Assembly (NCBI GenBank): GCA_964487555.1
Contig: CAZART010000039.1
Span: 1-41,493 of the forward strand
DNA from: CAZART01 sp964487555
GTDB taxonomy: Bacteria; Bacteroidota; Rhodothermia; Rhodothermales; VXPQ01
DNA length: 41,493 nucleotides
Reading direction: 5' to 3'
The position numbers and the translations under genes are program-made. The notes under the pieces are model-generated. The model saw only the letters and a program-made list of their open reading frames with translations, was not told where the DNA came from and ran no database searches. This document shows, one piece after another, positions 16,834-24,995 of this stretch (the stretch's first letter is position 1; the number at the start of each line of letters is the position of its first letter).

Positions 16834-17406
16834 ATGGAGCCCATTCTCAACCGTGTCGAAGACAGTGACGTCACCGTGTTCAACCTGGAGGATTTCTGGG
16901 ATGAGCGGCCCATCGTCGAGCTGGACCTCGAACCTTTTCTCGTCGAAGGGCTCGTCGTTCGCGAAAAAGTCTTCCGTGAAAGGGTCAGGGCGCACGACTG
17001 GTCGCAGTACGACGACAAACACGTCGCCGTCTTCTGCTCCGCGGATGCCATCGTACCCACCTGGGCCTACATGCTGATCGCTTCGAAGCTCGACCCCGTT
17101 GCCCGATCGGTGGCGTTGGGACGACAGGGGGATCTCGTTCGGGACCACTATGTTCGCGAACTCGAGCGAGTCGACTGGTCCGAATATGAAGGTATTCCCG
17201 TCGTCATCAAAGGGTGCGGCAGCCGCCTCGTACCCCCCAATGCGTATCTTCTGGCCACGCGAAAGCTGCAGTCCGTAGCCGGTAAGATCATGTATGGTGA
17301 GCCGTGTTCGTCGGTGCCGCTCTGGCGGCGCCCGCGAGAAGCTCCCGACCGCCCTGCGGCCACAGCCAAGCCTACCCTGCCCGCTTCCCTGCCACGCAAG
17401 AGCTGA
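16834..17406 (+). CDS. DUF2480 family protein
   Basis: A 190-aa cytoplasmic protein of a conserved, uncharacterised Bacteroidota family. Recognised by INRV-like start (ILNRVEDSDVTVFNLEDF), RERVRAHDWSQYDDKHVAV, FCSADAIVPTWAYML, VVIKGCG and MYGEPCSSVPLW. Cysteines in FCSAD, KGCG and EPCSS recur at the conserved blocks and could bind metal or serve catalysis. The C-terminal 25 residues are Pro/Arg-rich. It ends 5 nt before the SDR gene, so the two are probably co-transcribed. The 221 nt upstream hold no obvious feature. Confidence 0.85.
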   Translation: MEPILNRVEDSDVTVFNLEDFWDERPIVELDLEPFLVEGLVVREKVFRERVRAHDWSQYDDKHVAVFCSADAIVPTWAYMLIASKLDPVARSVALGRQGDLVRDHYVRELERVDWSEYEGIPVVIKGCGSRLVPPNAYLLATRKLQSVAGKIMYGEPCSSVPLWRRPREAPDRPAATAKPTLPASLPRKS

Positions 17407-17411
17407 CTCGG

Positions 17412-18173
17412 TTGCGCGTTGATCTCACCGACAAGACGGTCCTCGTCACCGGCGCAAGCCGCGGAATCGGTCGCGCCATTGCCCGGCACATGGCCGCCGC
17501 CGGCGCACACGTCGCCGCCCAATATCTCGAACGGCGCGATCCGGTGCTCGAGCTCGAGGCGATCCACGACGACGGCCGTATCGTCGGCTTTCAAGCAAAT
17601 CTGGCGGATGCCGGCGCGTGCGAGCGCCTCTTCCGTGATGCCGTGCACCGGTTCGGCGCCGTCGATGTCCTCGTCAACAATGCCGGCGTCGCCATCCACG
17701 TGCCCGACGACGTCACGCTCGACGAATGGATGACCTCGTGGGACCGGACGATGCACGTCAATCTCCGTGCCCCCGAACTCCTCTGTCGTATCGCTATCGA
17801 CCACTTCCGCACCCGCGGCGGCGGCCGTATCATAAACGTCGCCTCCCGCGCCGCCTTCCGCGGCGACCGGTACGAATACATGACGTATGCGGCCTCCAAA
17901 GCCGGACTGGTCGCCCTCACCCGCTCCATTGCCCGCCACCGCGGCTCGGAGGGCGTGCACGCATTCGCCGTCGCTCCCGGATTCGTGCGTACCGACATGG
18001 CTCAGGACTTCATCGACGAGTACGGCGAAGACTACCTGATGGAAGGCGTGGCCACGAGCCGTCTGACGGAGCCCGACGACCTCGCCCCCCTTGTCGTCTT
18101 CCTCGCCAGCGGCCTCGCCGACCATGCGACCGGCACCACGATCGACGTAAACGCCGCGAGTTACGTGAGGTGA
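17412..18173 (+). CDS. Short-chain dehydrogenase/reductase (SDR), FabG-like
   Basis: About 253 aa, NAD(P)-dependent oxidoreductase. Features: cofactor loop TGASRGIGRAIARHM, structural NNAG, catalytic Ser in INVASRAAF, and YAASKAG with the catalytic Tyr and Lys. It ends with the usual GTTIDVNAASYVR. A TTG at 17412, 5 nt after the DUF2480 stop, is the best start; an upstream GTG at 17304 would overlap DUF2480 by about 100 nt and add a low-complexity leader. Substrate unknown: 3-oxoacyl or sugar-type substrates both fit. Confidence 0.9.
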   Translation: MRVDLTDKTVLVTGASRGIGRAIARHMAAAGAHVAAQYLERRDPVLELEAIHDDGRIVGFQANLADAGACERLFRDAVHRFGAVDVLVNNAGVAIHVPDDVTLDEWMTSWDRTMHVNLRAPELLCRIAIDHFRTRGGGRIINVASRAAFRGDRYEYMTYAASKAGLVALTRSIARHRGSEGVHAFAVAPGFVRTDMAQDFIDEYGEDYLMEGVATSRLTEPDDLAPLVVFLASGLADHATGTTIDVNAASYVR

Positions 18174-18313
18174 GCGATCCGATCCGCGATACCCGCGCCT
18201 CTCAAGCTACGATATCGTAAGAAGCGCACCGTCTCCTCCTCACCGAGGTAACCTCCCTCCGGCCCACCAGTTATACTCGGTTGCATTGATTTGGCGAACA
18301 CCGAAGGTTCGGC

Positions 18314-19105
18314 ATGGGAGGCAAGGCCTGGAAGATCGAAGAAGGGGACGGGCCGCTCATCGCTGCCGCCGTGCATAGTGGGCACATCGTTCGGCCGGAG
18401 GTCGAGAAAGCTCTCGCACTGGCGCCGGCGCAGAGGCTTCGAGAAGAGGATCCGTTCACCGACGAGTGGACGGCCGTGGGCGATACGAGAATCGTCGGCC
18501 TTCGATCTCGCTTTGAAGTCGACCTCAACCGGCCGCCGGACAAAGCGGTGTATCTGAGGCCCGAAGATGCCTGGGGCCTCGAAGTGTGGAAAGACGGGCC
18601 GCCACCGACGCTGGTCGACCGGTCGCTGCACGAATACGATGCCTTTTACGCGGAGGTCGCCGGCTTGCTCGACAGAAAAGCCGGCCGTTTCGTTGTTTAT
18701 GATCTGCATTCATACAACCACCGGCGAGGAGGTCCTGGTGCTGAGCCGGAGGACCCCGAGCTCAATCCGGAGGTGAACGTCGGCACCGGTACGATGGATC
18801 GTGAGCGGTGGGGTCCTGTCGTCGACGCGTTCATCCACAGCCTGAGAAATGTGGATTTCATGGGGCGGAGGCTCGACGTGCGTGAGAACGTGAAGTTCTT
18901 TGGTGGATACTTTTCCGAGTGGATTCATTCAAATTATCCGGACGACGGATGCGCCATCGCCATCGAGTTCAAGAAGTTCTTTATGGATGAGTGGACGGGC
19001 GAGCCGGACGAAGAGGGGGTGCGCTCCATTCGGCACGCACTCGCGGAAACGGTCGCACCCGTACTGAATGCACTTCACGAGATCGAGAGAAGGGAAGTCA
19101 TCTGA
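18314..19105 (+). CDS. N-formylglutamate amidohydrolase-family protein
   Basis: A 263-aa metal-dependent amidohydrolase-like enzyme (HutG-type, M14-related fold). The family signature is visible: AAVHSGHIVRPEV with His21, DPFTDEWTAVG, SRFEVDLNRPP at about 63-73, YDLHSYNHRRGG with Asp130 and His132, and AIEFKKFFMDEW. There are no histidine-degradation genes nearby, so hydrolysis of N-formylglutamate in that pathway is unlikely to be its job. It leads a tight three-gene run: the DUF1704 gene starts 1 nt after its stop. Probably releases a glutamate-type or related amide/peptide product. Confidence 0.87.
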   Translation: MGGKAWKIEEGDGPLIAAAVHSGHIVRPEVEKALALAPAQRLREEDPFTDEWTAVGDTRIVGLRSRFEVDLNRPPDKAVYLRPEDAWGLEVWKDGPPPTLVDRSLHEYDAFYAEVAGLLDRKAGRFVVYDLHSYNHRRGGPGAEPEDPELNPEVNVGTGTMDRERWGPVVDAFIHSLRNVDFMGRRLDVRENVKFFGGYFSEWIHSNYPDDGCAIAIEFKKFFMDEWTGEPDEEGVRSIRHALAETVAPVLNALHEIERREVI

Positions 19106-19106
19106 C

Positions 19107-20999
19107 ATGAAGGATACGGCCAAAATATTTCAGCCGTCATCCATCGAGCTGCAGCTCGAAGAGAACGGTTATATCGACCGGCGGCTTCCGCATAGTGGCC
19201 ACGTCTACATAGATCGTCCCATACCATTCATCTGCGTCTATCGTCAACCTCAGGAACGACCGGATGAAGTCACCGAGCATCTGGTCACGACGCAGACATC
19301 CTACCTGATCGCATCGAGCGAGGATGTGTATCACGATAACTTGATCACCCTGCTCGACACCGTCTCCAAGGCCATGGTCGAGCGGTTCGGCCGCTTCCTG
19401 ATTCTCGAGATCTGGGGCGAACCCGAACGCGGCGAAGCGGAGCGCGGCGAGCCGTTCAGCCTCCAACCCGCCTTTCAGATCGTCTCGCCACGGCATGACA
19501 TGCTCGACGAAACGCTGACGACCCTGGCCACGTCGCTGCAGCTCGTCACGGTTCATCAGCTCAAGGCCGACGTACACATCACGTATAGCGATCGGCCTGC
19601 TCCGCCCGAGTACACGCCTCTTCAATCGCCCGTCGATGATGACGCGTGCCGCTTTCTGGTGGGGCTAGAAGTCACCCCCAACTACCGCGACGCCGAAACC
19701 GGGGCCGTATTCCCGTTCCTGTTCGATGAGCTCCGTCGCCAGCTCGCGGTAGCCGTCAAGAAAGCTTTCTTTCAGTTTGCCTCGTCGCATACTCGTTTCA
19801 AAGCTCCGAACTATCTCGCCCTCGGCCGGCGCGTACTCGAACAAGCCGTCTCTCAAGTCGACGAAGGATTGGCCCACATCGACGAATCGTTCGATTTCCT
19901 CCTTCAGTCGACGCCCGTCAACGCCGAAGAAGCGTGGACGACGTTCGAAGAAAGTGGATTCGAAGTCGACCCCGTCCTGCGATATCGGCCCCTGCCTGTC
20001 GATCCCGAGCTTCTAAAGCGGCGCCTCTTCGCACTTCCCATCGAGAACGTGGAGGATCCGGGTCTGAGCTGGATTTTCCGCGAAAAGCAGGAAGAATTGG
20101 ACCGGATGATCACGATGATGCGCGACCGTGATACGCGGCAGTTTTTTTATGGGAGCCTCCAGCTCTACGGCCAGGTACAGCACGATCTCCTCGTGCTTGC
20201 CCGCGATATTCTCGAGGGGCTTCCGAGGCGCGACCAAGATCTCGGATTGCGCGAGAACCTCGATCCCGAAGCATTCGCCGAACTCGCCGTCCTGGAGTTT
20301 GACTATTACCGCGAGCATTGCAGCCGCTTTCCGAATACCGTCCAGATTCGGCGCGACGTGCCGGCCGGCTTGATGGTCTCGCGTGGACAACTCCTCATAG
20401 GTCATCAGACACGGATCCCCGCCGCTCGAGTGGACCCGCTGCTGCAGCACGAAGTCGGCACGCATATGTTGACCTATTACAATGGCTGCGCGCAGCCGCT
20501 GCGCATGCTGTATATCGGCCTTGCCGGCTATGAGGCGCTGCAAGAGGGTATCGCCGTGTTAGCCGAGTACCTGTGCGGCGGATTGAGTATTCCGCGCCTC
20601 CGCGTGCTGGCCGCCCGCGTCGTTGCCGCCCACAGCATGATTGAGGGCGGAACGTTCGTCGACCTCTACCGGCTACTGCGCTCGGAGTACGATTTCAAGA
20701 AGCGGGAAGCCTACTCCATCACACTCCGTACCTTTCGCGGCGGCGGATTGATCAAAGATGTGATCTATTTGCGAGGACTTCACGAACTATTGGAGTTCCT
20801 CCGCGGCGGCGGCGATCTTTCGGCGCTGTTTGTAGGCAAGATCGCGCTTCACCATCTTCCTCTCATCACCGAGCTACGGGACCGCGGTGTTCTGCAGGAG
20901 GTTCCTCTACGACCGCGTTACCTCGAAAACGACCGCGCACAAGAGCGTCTCGCGAGCATTCAGGGCGAGCGAACGGTCGTCGATCTTATCGAAAACTAA
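19107..20999 (+). CDS. DUF1704 (QEGLA-motif) putative zinc carboxypeptidase
   Basis: A 630-aa protein of the DUF1704 family, long labelled 'flavohemoglobin expression-modulating QEGLA motif' protein. The zinc site is clear: HEVGTH with His448, Glu449 and His453, followed 27 residues later by LQEGIAVLAEY, where Glu480 is the expected third ligand (QEGIA here instead of QEGLA). The eukaryotic relative is MATCAP, a tyrosine carboxypeptidase acting on tubulin. The N-terminal ~250 residues form a separate domain with ELQLEENGYIDRRLP near the start. The ATG at 19107 is preferred over one at 19068 that overlaps the previous gene; AGGGAAG lies 11 nt before it. No signal peptide, so cytoplasmic. Confidence 0.88.
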   Translation: MKDTAKIFQPSSIELQLEENGYIDRRLPHSGHVYIDRPIPFICVYRQPQERPDEVTEHLVTTQTSYLIASSEDVYHDNLITLLDTVSKAMVERFGRFLILEIWGEPERGEAERGEPFSLQPAFQIVSPRHDMLDETLTTLATSLQLVTVHQLKADVHITYSDRPAPPEYTPLQSPVDDDACRFLVGLEVTPNYRDAETGAVFPFLFDELRRQLAVAVKKAFFQFASSHTRFKAPNYLALGRRVLEQAVSQVDEGLAHIDESFDFLLQSTPVNAEEAWTTFEESGFEVDPVLRYRPLPVDPELLKRRLFALPIENVEDPGLSWIFREKQEELDRMITMMRDRDTRQFFYGSLQLYGQVQHDLLVLARDILEGLPRRDQDLGLRENLDPEAFAELAVLEFDYYREHCSRFPNTVQIRRDVPAGLMVSRGQLLIGHQTRIPAARVDPLLQHEVGTHMLTYYNGCAQPLRMLYIGLAGYEALQEGIAVLAEYLCGGLSIPRLRVLAARVVAAHSMIEGGTFVDLYRLLRSEYDFKKREAYSITLRTFRGGGLIKDVIYLRGLHELLEFLRGGGDLSALFVGKIALHHLPLITELRDRGVLQEVPLRPRYLENDRAQERLASIQGERTVVDLIEN

Positions 21000-21004
21000 T
21001 CTCC

Positions 21005-22051
21005 ATGCGCATAGGCTTTTTTATCAACGACGTCGGCACCGAGATCGCCGAGTATGCAACCACCTGCCTGGCGCGTGCCGCGGTGAATCGAGGGCACGAG
21101 GCTTGGTACGTCGGGGTCGAAGACTTCGCGTACGATCCGGACGAGCAGGTTCGCGCCCGCGCGCACGCGCTGTCTAAGAAGAAGTACAAGTCGAACGAAC
21201 AACTTTTGGAGGATCTGCAGCGGAAAGATGCGCCCATCGAACGCATCGAGGTCTCGGATCTCGACGTACTGCTCCTGCGCAACAATCCCTCGGACGACGC
21301 GGCGGAGCGGCCATGGGCCCAAACCGCGGGCGTCATCTTCGGTCAACTCGCCGCCGGCAAGGGCGTCATCGTATTGAACGACCCCAGCCGACTCGCCAAC
21401 GCGCTGAACAAGCTCTATTTTCAGGTCTTCCCCGAAGAGGTGCGGCCGAGCAGCCTCATCACGCGAGACCGCGCGGAGCTCCGGTCTTTCGTCGAAGCCC
21501 ATCCCGAAGGCAGCGTACTCAAGCCGCTGCAGGGCTCAGGTGGGCAAAACGTTTTCATGGTCAAATCGGACGATCTGTCGAACCTGAATCAGATCATCGA
21601 CGCCATCCTGCGAGACGGCTACGTCGTGGCGCAGGAATATCTTCCGGCTGCGGCCCGCGGTGACCTTCGGGTGATTCTAGTCAACGGGCGTCCGCTGATG
21701 GCCGACGGCAAGTACGCGTCGTTTCACCGCGCAAATGTGGGCGGGGATCTGCGCAGCAACATCCACGCGGGCGGTGAAGGACAGAAGGGTGAGGTGGATG
21801 AAACGGTGCTGCGGATTGCCGAGATCGTGCGACCGAAGCTCGTCCAGGACGGGATGTTTCTGGTGGGATTGGATATCGCCGGCGACAAACTGATCGAAGT
21901 GAATGTGTTCAGCCCCGGCGGCCTCTACAGCATGGAAAAATTCGAGGAGGCCCCCTTTTCCGACACGGTCATCGAAGCCCTCGAGAATAAGGTGGATATC
22001 CGAGCGCGGTACGGGCCGAGTTTTTCCAATATCCAGCTGGCGACGATGTGA
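21005..22051 (+). CDS. GshB-like ATP-grasp amide ligase
   Basis: A 348-aa ATP-dependent carboxylate-amine ligase. It resembles glutathione synthetase across its length: RAHALSKKK in the N-domain, the mobile Gly-rich loop region VLKPLQGSGGQNVFMV, QEYLPAAARGDLRVILVNG, SNIHAGGEGQKGE and the Mg-binding GLDIAGDKLIEVNVFSPGG (Glu298, Asn300). No gamma-glutamylcysteine ligase (GshA) is present in the window, so true glutathione synthesis is not implied. It starts 5 nt after the DUF1704 stop. The likely role is to form the amide or peptide bond that the two hydrolases in the same operon cleave. It converges with recG (30-nt gap). Confidence 0.88.
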   Translation: MRIGFFINDVGTEIAEYATTCLARAAVNRGHEAWYVGVEDFAYDPDEQVRARAHALSKKKYKSNEQLLEDLQRKDAPIERIEVSDLDVLLLRNNPSDDAAERPWAQTAGVIFGQLAAGKGVIVLNDPSRLANALNKLYFQVFPEEVRPSSLITRDRAELRSFVEAHPEGSVLKPLQGSGGQNVFMVKSDDLSNLNQIIDAILRDGYVVAQEYLPAAARGDLRVILVNGRPLMADGKYASFHRANVGGDLRSNIHAGGEGQKGEVDETVLRIAEIVRPKLVQDGMFLVGLDIAGDKLIEVNVFSPGGLYSMEKFEEAPFSDTVIEALENKVDIRARYGPSFSNIQLATM

Positions 22052-22081
22052 CGGCCGTTCATCACTCCTCGTCAGGCGTTC

Positions 22082-24190
22082 CTATCCGATCTTCGCCAGG
22101 CCGAGGCCTTCCGTGACGTAGAATCGGTCGAAATAGGCCCGAAGTGCTTCGTTCTCCGGCCGCTCGAAGAAGGGGTCTTGCTCCACGAGATCGAAGGCGG
22201 CTTCGCGGGCTTCGACGAGGATGTCCTGGTCCTGTGTGATGTCGGCGATCTTGAGATCGGGAAGACCGCTTTGCTTCGTGCCGAAGAAATCGCCGGCGCC
22301 GCGCAGCTTCAGATCGATCTCGCTGATCTCGAAGCCGTCATCCGTCCGCACCATTGCCTCCAGACGCTCCCGGGCCTCCTGCGTCCGCTTGTAATCCGCC
22401 ATCAGGATGCAATAACTCTGGTCGCCGCCGCGCCCTACACGGCCGCGAAGCTGATGGAGCTGGCTGAGCCCGAACCGTTCCGCATGCTCGATGAGCATGA
22501 TCGTCGCATTCGGTACGTCGACGCCGACTTCGACGACGGTCGTCGCAACGAGAACGCGCGTATGGCCGCGCTTGAAGCGGTCCATGGCCTCGTCTTTTTC
22601 TTCGGTGCGCATCCGTCCGTGCAGCAGCTCTACGGCATGGGGTGCGAACTCTTCCTGCAACATCGCGAAACCGGATTCTGCATCCTTCAGATCGACCTTT
22701 TCACTCTCCTCGATGAGCGGGTAAACCACGTAACACTGGCGGCCGTGGTCGAGCTGGGAGCGAACAAAGGCATACACGTCCTCGCGGCTCTTGTCGTAGC
22801 GGACGGCCGTGCGGATCGGCTTTCGACCCGCCGGACGCTCCTTCATCAACGATACGTCGAGATCGCCGTAGAGCGTCATGGCGAGTGAACGTGGAATGGG
22901 TGTGGCCGTCATCAGGAGCATGTGAGGATGCTCGCCTTTCTCGAAAATCTGCGCGCGCTGCATGACGCCGAAGCGGTGCTGCTCGTCGACCACGGCGAGC
23001 CCCAAACGCGCAAACTCGACGCCCTCCTGAATGAGGGCGTGCGTGCCCACAGCGATCGTGGCTTCGCCGGAGGCCAGCCGCACCAGCGATACGTCGCGCT
23101 CGCGCCTGGTCTGGCTGCCCAGCAGCAAAACCGTCTTCACGCCGAGGGGATCGAGGTAGTCCGTTAGATTCGCGAAGTGCTGCTCCGCGAGAATCTCCGT
23201 CGGCGCCATGAATGCGCTCTGATAGCCACTATCGAGCGCGTGAAGCATGGCGGCCACCGCGACGACCGTCTTCCCGCTGCCAACGTCGCCCTGGATCAGC
23301 CGGTTCATCTGCTTGCCCGTCTGCGTGTCGCCGACGACGTCCTTAATCGCGCCCTTTTGCGCACCGGTTAGCTCGAAAGGCAGCACGTCTTCGACGAAGG
23401 CTCGACTGTAGGGCCCCGGCCCGCTCCCGCTGAACACGGGCCCCGGCTGCTCGCGTGTCCGGCGATGCAGCTGCGCAAGCATAAGCTGGATAAAGAAGAG
23501 CTCCTCGAACTTTTGACGTCGACGAGCCAGTTGCAGCTCCTCGTGGCTCTTGGGAAAGTGAATGGCTCGAAGAGAAACCCGGCCGTCCTGCAGATTGAAA
23601 CGACGGCGGAGGGCGTCTGGAAGGACCTCCGGAATCCGGTCGCCTTCGTCGCGCAACAGCGTGTAAAAGATGCGCCGAAAGACGCGGCTGTTCAGTCCGA
23701 CGCGGCCAAGCGCGGCACTGCCAGGGTAGAGCGCAATGATCCGCCCCGTGTCGAGGGCCGGACCTTCGTCGTCCAGCTTATCGAATTCCGGATGCGTCAT
23801 CGAAAACTGGCCGCCGTAGCGCTGCGGCTTACCATGGAAAGCGATTCGCTCCCCGGTCTTGAAGAGCTTACTGATCCACCGAACGCCCTGAAACCAGATA
23901 CACTTCATCCGGCCCCCGTCCTCGTCCTCGACGAGAACTTCGAATCGCTGGTTGCGACGTCCCGGCACCATGCCGGATGCCCGGATGATGCCCACTACGG
24001 TCGCCGAGGACATGTCCTCGTGCAGACGGCGAATCGGCGTGATCGACGATCGATCCAGGTACCGTCGCGGATAGTACTGCAACAGGTCGCGCATGGTGCG
24101 GACACCGACGTCCGCGAGCACGGCTGCCCGGTCTTCGCCGACACCCTTGACGAAGCGAATTTCTTCCTCTTCAAAAAAGCTCATCGACAT
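22082..24190 (-). CDS. recG: ATP-dependent DNA helicase RecG
   Basis: About 702 aa; remodels stalled forks and branched DNA. Domain order is an N-terminal wedge/OB fold (RFVKGVGEDRAAVLADVG, then YYPRRYLDRS and RFEVLVEDEDGG), then the helicase motifs: I GDVGSGKTVVA, Ia MAPTEILAEQH, II VVDEQHRFG (DEQH form typical of RecG), III MTATPIPRSLAM, V TTVVEVGVDVP and VI QLRGRVGRG. The RecG C-terminal motif FGTKQSGLPDLKIAD is present. ATGs at 24190 and 24184 both precede SFFEEEEIRF; the open frame further upstream is not native. A single gene convergent with the ATP-grasp operon. Confidence 0.96.
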   Translation of the reverse strand: MSMSFFEEEEIRFVKGVGEDRAAVLADVGVRTMRDLLQYYPRRYLDRSSITPIRRLHEDMSSATVVGIIRASGMVPGRRNQRFEVLVEDEDGGRMKCIWFQGVRWISKLFKTGERIAFHGKPQRYGGQFSMTHPEFDKLDDEGPALDTGRIIALYPGSAALGRVGLNSRVFRRIFYTLLRDEGDRIPEVLPDALRRRFNLQDGRVSLRAIHFPKSHEELQLARRRQKFEELFFIQLMLAQLHRRTREQPGPVFSGSGPGPYSRAFVEDVLPFELTGAQKGAIKDVVGDTQTGKQMNRLIQGDVGSGKTVVAVAAMLHALDSGYQSAFMAPTEILAEQHFANLTDYLDPLGVKTVLLLGSQTRRERDVSLVRLASGEATIAVGTHALIQEGVEFARLGLAVVDEQHRFGVMQRAQIFEKGEHPHMLLMTATPIPRSLAMTLYGDLDVSLMKERPAGRKPIRTAVRYDKSREDVYAFVRSQLDHGRQCYVVYPLIEESEKVDLKDAESGFAMLQEEFAPHAVELLHGRMRTEEKDEAMDRFKRGHTRVLVATTVVEVGVDVPNATIMLIEHAERFGLSQLHQLRGRVGRGGDQSYCILMADYKRTQEARERLEAMVRTDDGFEISEIDLKLRGAGDFFGTKQSGLPDLKIADITQDQDILVEAREAAFDLVEQDPFFERPENEALRAYFDRFYVTEGLGLAKIG

Positions 24191-24460
24191 GGTTCGCGGG
24201 AGAAAGCAGCGCGGTGACGCGGAGGTAGAAAAGTAACGCCAACCCGTTCGCAATTACACGGAAAGGAGTCCTCGAAAAAGCTCATTTGATAGGTTCTGCC
24301 GAGACGTCGGTTCGTCGATGCGATTGGCCCCGCTCTTGCAGAGGCGGATAGGTGGATCTTCCGATGGGTACCACGGTGATCCAACCCACGCGGCGGTCTG
24401 CCCCGGCGGCTCGTTGCGCGCTCTTTGTACATCCGTCACCCTAGTACGTACGCTCTCCCA

Positions 24461-24736
24461 ATGTACTACTTCCGCGATAGTTACTTCGATCAGCAGATCG
24501 CTTACGGAATCGCTCGATCCGTCCAGATCCGGCGATTCGGCCAGCGAACGCCTCGCAAGAAGACCGTCAATTCCCTGACGCAGGTCATCTTCGCCTTTCT
24601 GTTTCTGGCCCTGACGTTTACTGTAACATACATGTTACTCGACGTGCTGGGTCTGGAGAACCTGACCACGTTCTACGCCGGAGATCGCCTGACGGCGGCC
24701 TTGGGTTTAGAAAGGCTGCCGCACTTCTCTTTTTGA
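24461..24736 (+). CDS. Small single-pass membrane protein, unrecognised
   Basis: A 91-aa protein from the ATG at 24461 (an in-frame TTG at 24425 is less likely). It has an N-terminal amphipathic or cytoplasmic part with YYFRDSYFDQQIAY, a basic patch RRFGQRTPRKK, then one clear membrane helix (VIFAFLFLALTFTVTYMLL) and a short tail (TFYAGDRLTAALGLERL). The positive patch before the helix suggests the N-terminus is inside. No family recognised. It diverges from recG across about 270 nt. Coding potential rests on composition and topology only. Confidence 0.6.
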   Translation: MYYFRDSYFDQQIAYGIARSVQIRRFGQRTPRKKTVNSLTQVIFAFLFLALTFTVTYMLLDVLGLENLTTFYAGDRLTAALGLERLPHFSF

Positions 24737-24744
24737 TTTTTGCC

Positions 24745-24774
24745 TTGACTAGAACCGCCTGATATTGTTATACT
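24745..24774 (+). promoter_or_regulatory. Strong sigma-70-type promoter
   Basis: TTGACT (24745-24750), an 18-nt spacer and TATACT (24769-24774). It begins 8 nt after the stop of the small membrane gene and has no protein gene downstream on this strand before a terminator, so it points to the short RNA described next. Confidence 0.6.
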
Positions 24775-24780
24775 TAGGAT

Positions 24781-24867
24781 GACAGGTATCGGTAACTCCG
24801 TATCTGTCGCTCCTATCAATTCTCTCCGATCCCAAGTCCGGGCGCCTTCCGGCGCTCGGGCTTTTTG
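24781..24867 (+). ncRNA. Candidate stand-alone small RNA (~87 nt)
   Basis: Bounded by the promoter at 24745 and the intrinsic terminator at 24838. A start about 7 nt after the -10 box would be at 24781, exactly where a hairpin opens: GACAGGTA (24781-24788) pairs with TATCTGTC (24801-24808), with a CGG/CCG inner stem, a bulged T and loop TAACT. A single-stranded, pyrimidine-rich middle (24809-24837) follows, then the terminator hairpin. No open frame of note. This hairpin/unstructured/terminator layout is typical of trans-acting small RNAs, but no known family is recognised. It could also be an attenuated remnant leader. Confidence 0.45.
24838..24866 (+). terminator. Intrinsic terminator
   Basis: CCGGGCGCC-TTCC-GGCGCTCGG: 9-bp stem (one G-T pair), 4-nt loop, followed by GC and five T. 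A textbook rho-independent terminator for plus-strand transcripts, ending the candidate small RNA and any read-through of the membrane gene. Confidence 0.85.
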
Positions 24868-24883
24868 GAGGGATGCCGCCAAA

Positions 24884-24915
24884 TAAAAACGCCCGAGCAC
24901 CAAGGGGCTCGAGCG
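24884..24915 (-). terminator. Intrinsic terminator of the DUF4440-like lipoprotein gene
   Basis: On the minus strand CGCTCGAGC-CCCTTGGT-GCTCGGGCG forms a 9-bp stem (one T-G pair), followed by TTTTT-ATTT. It lies 80 nt past the stop of the lipoprotein gene and faces the plus-strand terminator. Confidence 0.82.
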
Positions 24916-24995
24916 CCTTTAATCCTCCTTTATTCCGCGGCAGCTCTCTCCTTCTTCGTCGCAGCGACCGGCTACGTCCTCGTCGCGGCGGCTGT

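Noticed and set aside
17304..17411. Upstream GTG start of the SDR
   Set aside because: It would overlap DUF2480 by about 100 nt and the added residues are low-complexity; the TTG after the DUF2480 stop is better.
18174..18313. Promoter before the amidohydrolase gene (TTATACT near 18270)
   Set aside because: No -35 partner at proper spacing could be found, so it is not listed as a promoter.
21005..22051. Annotation of the ATP-grasp gene as gshB (glutathione synthetase)
   Set aside because: Sequence is GshB-like, but there is no gshA in the window and its operon partners are hydrolases of other families; the symbol would overstate the evidence.
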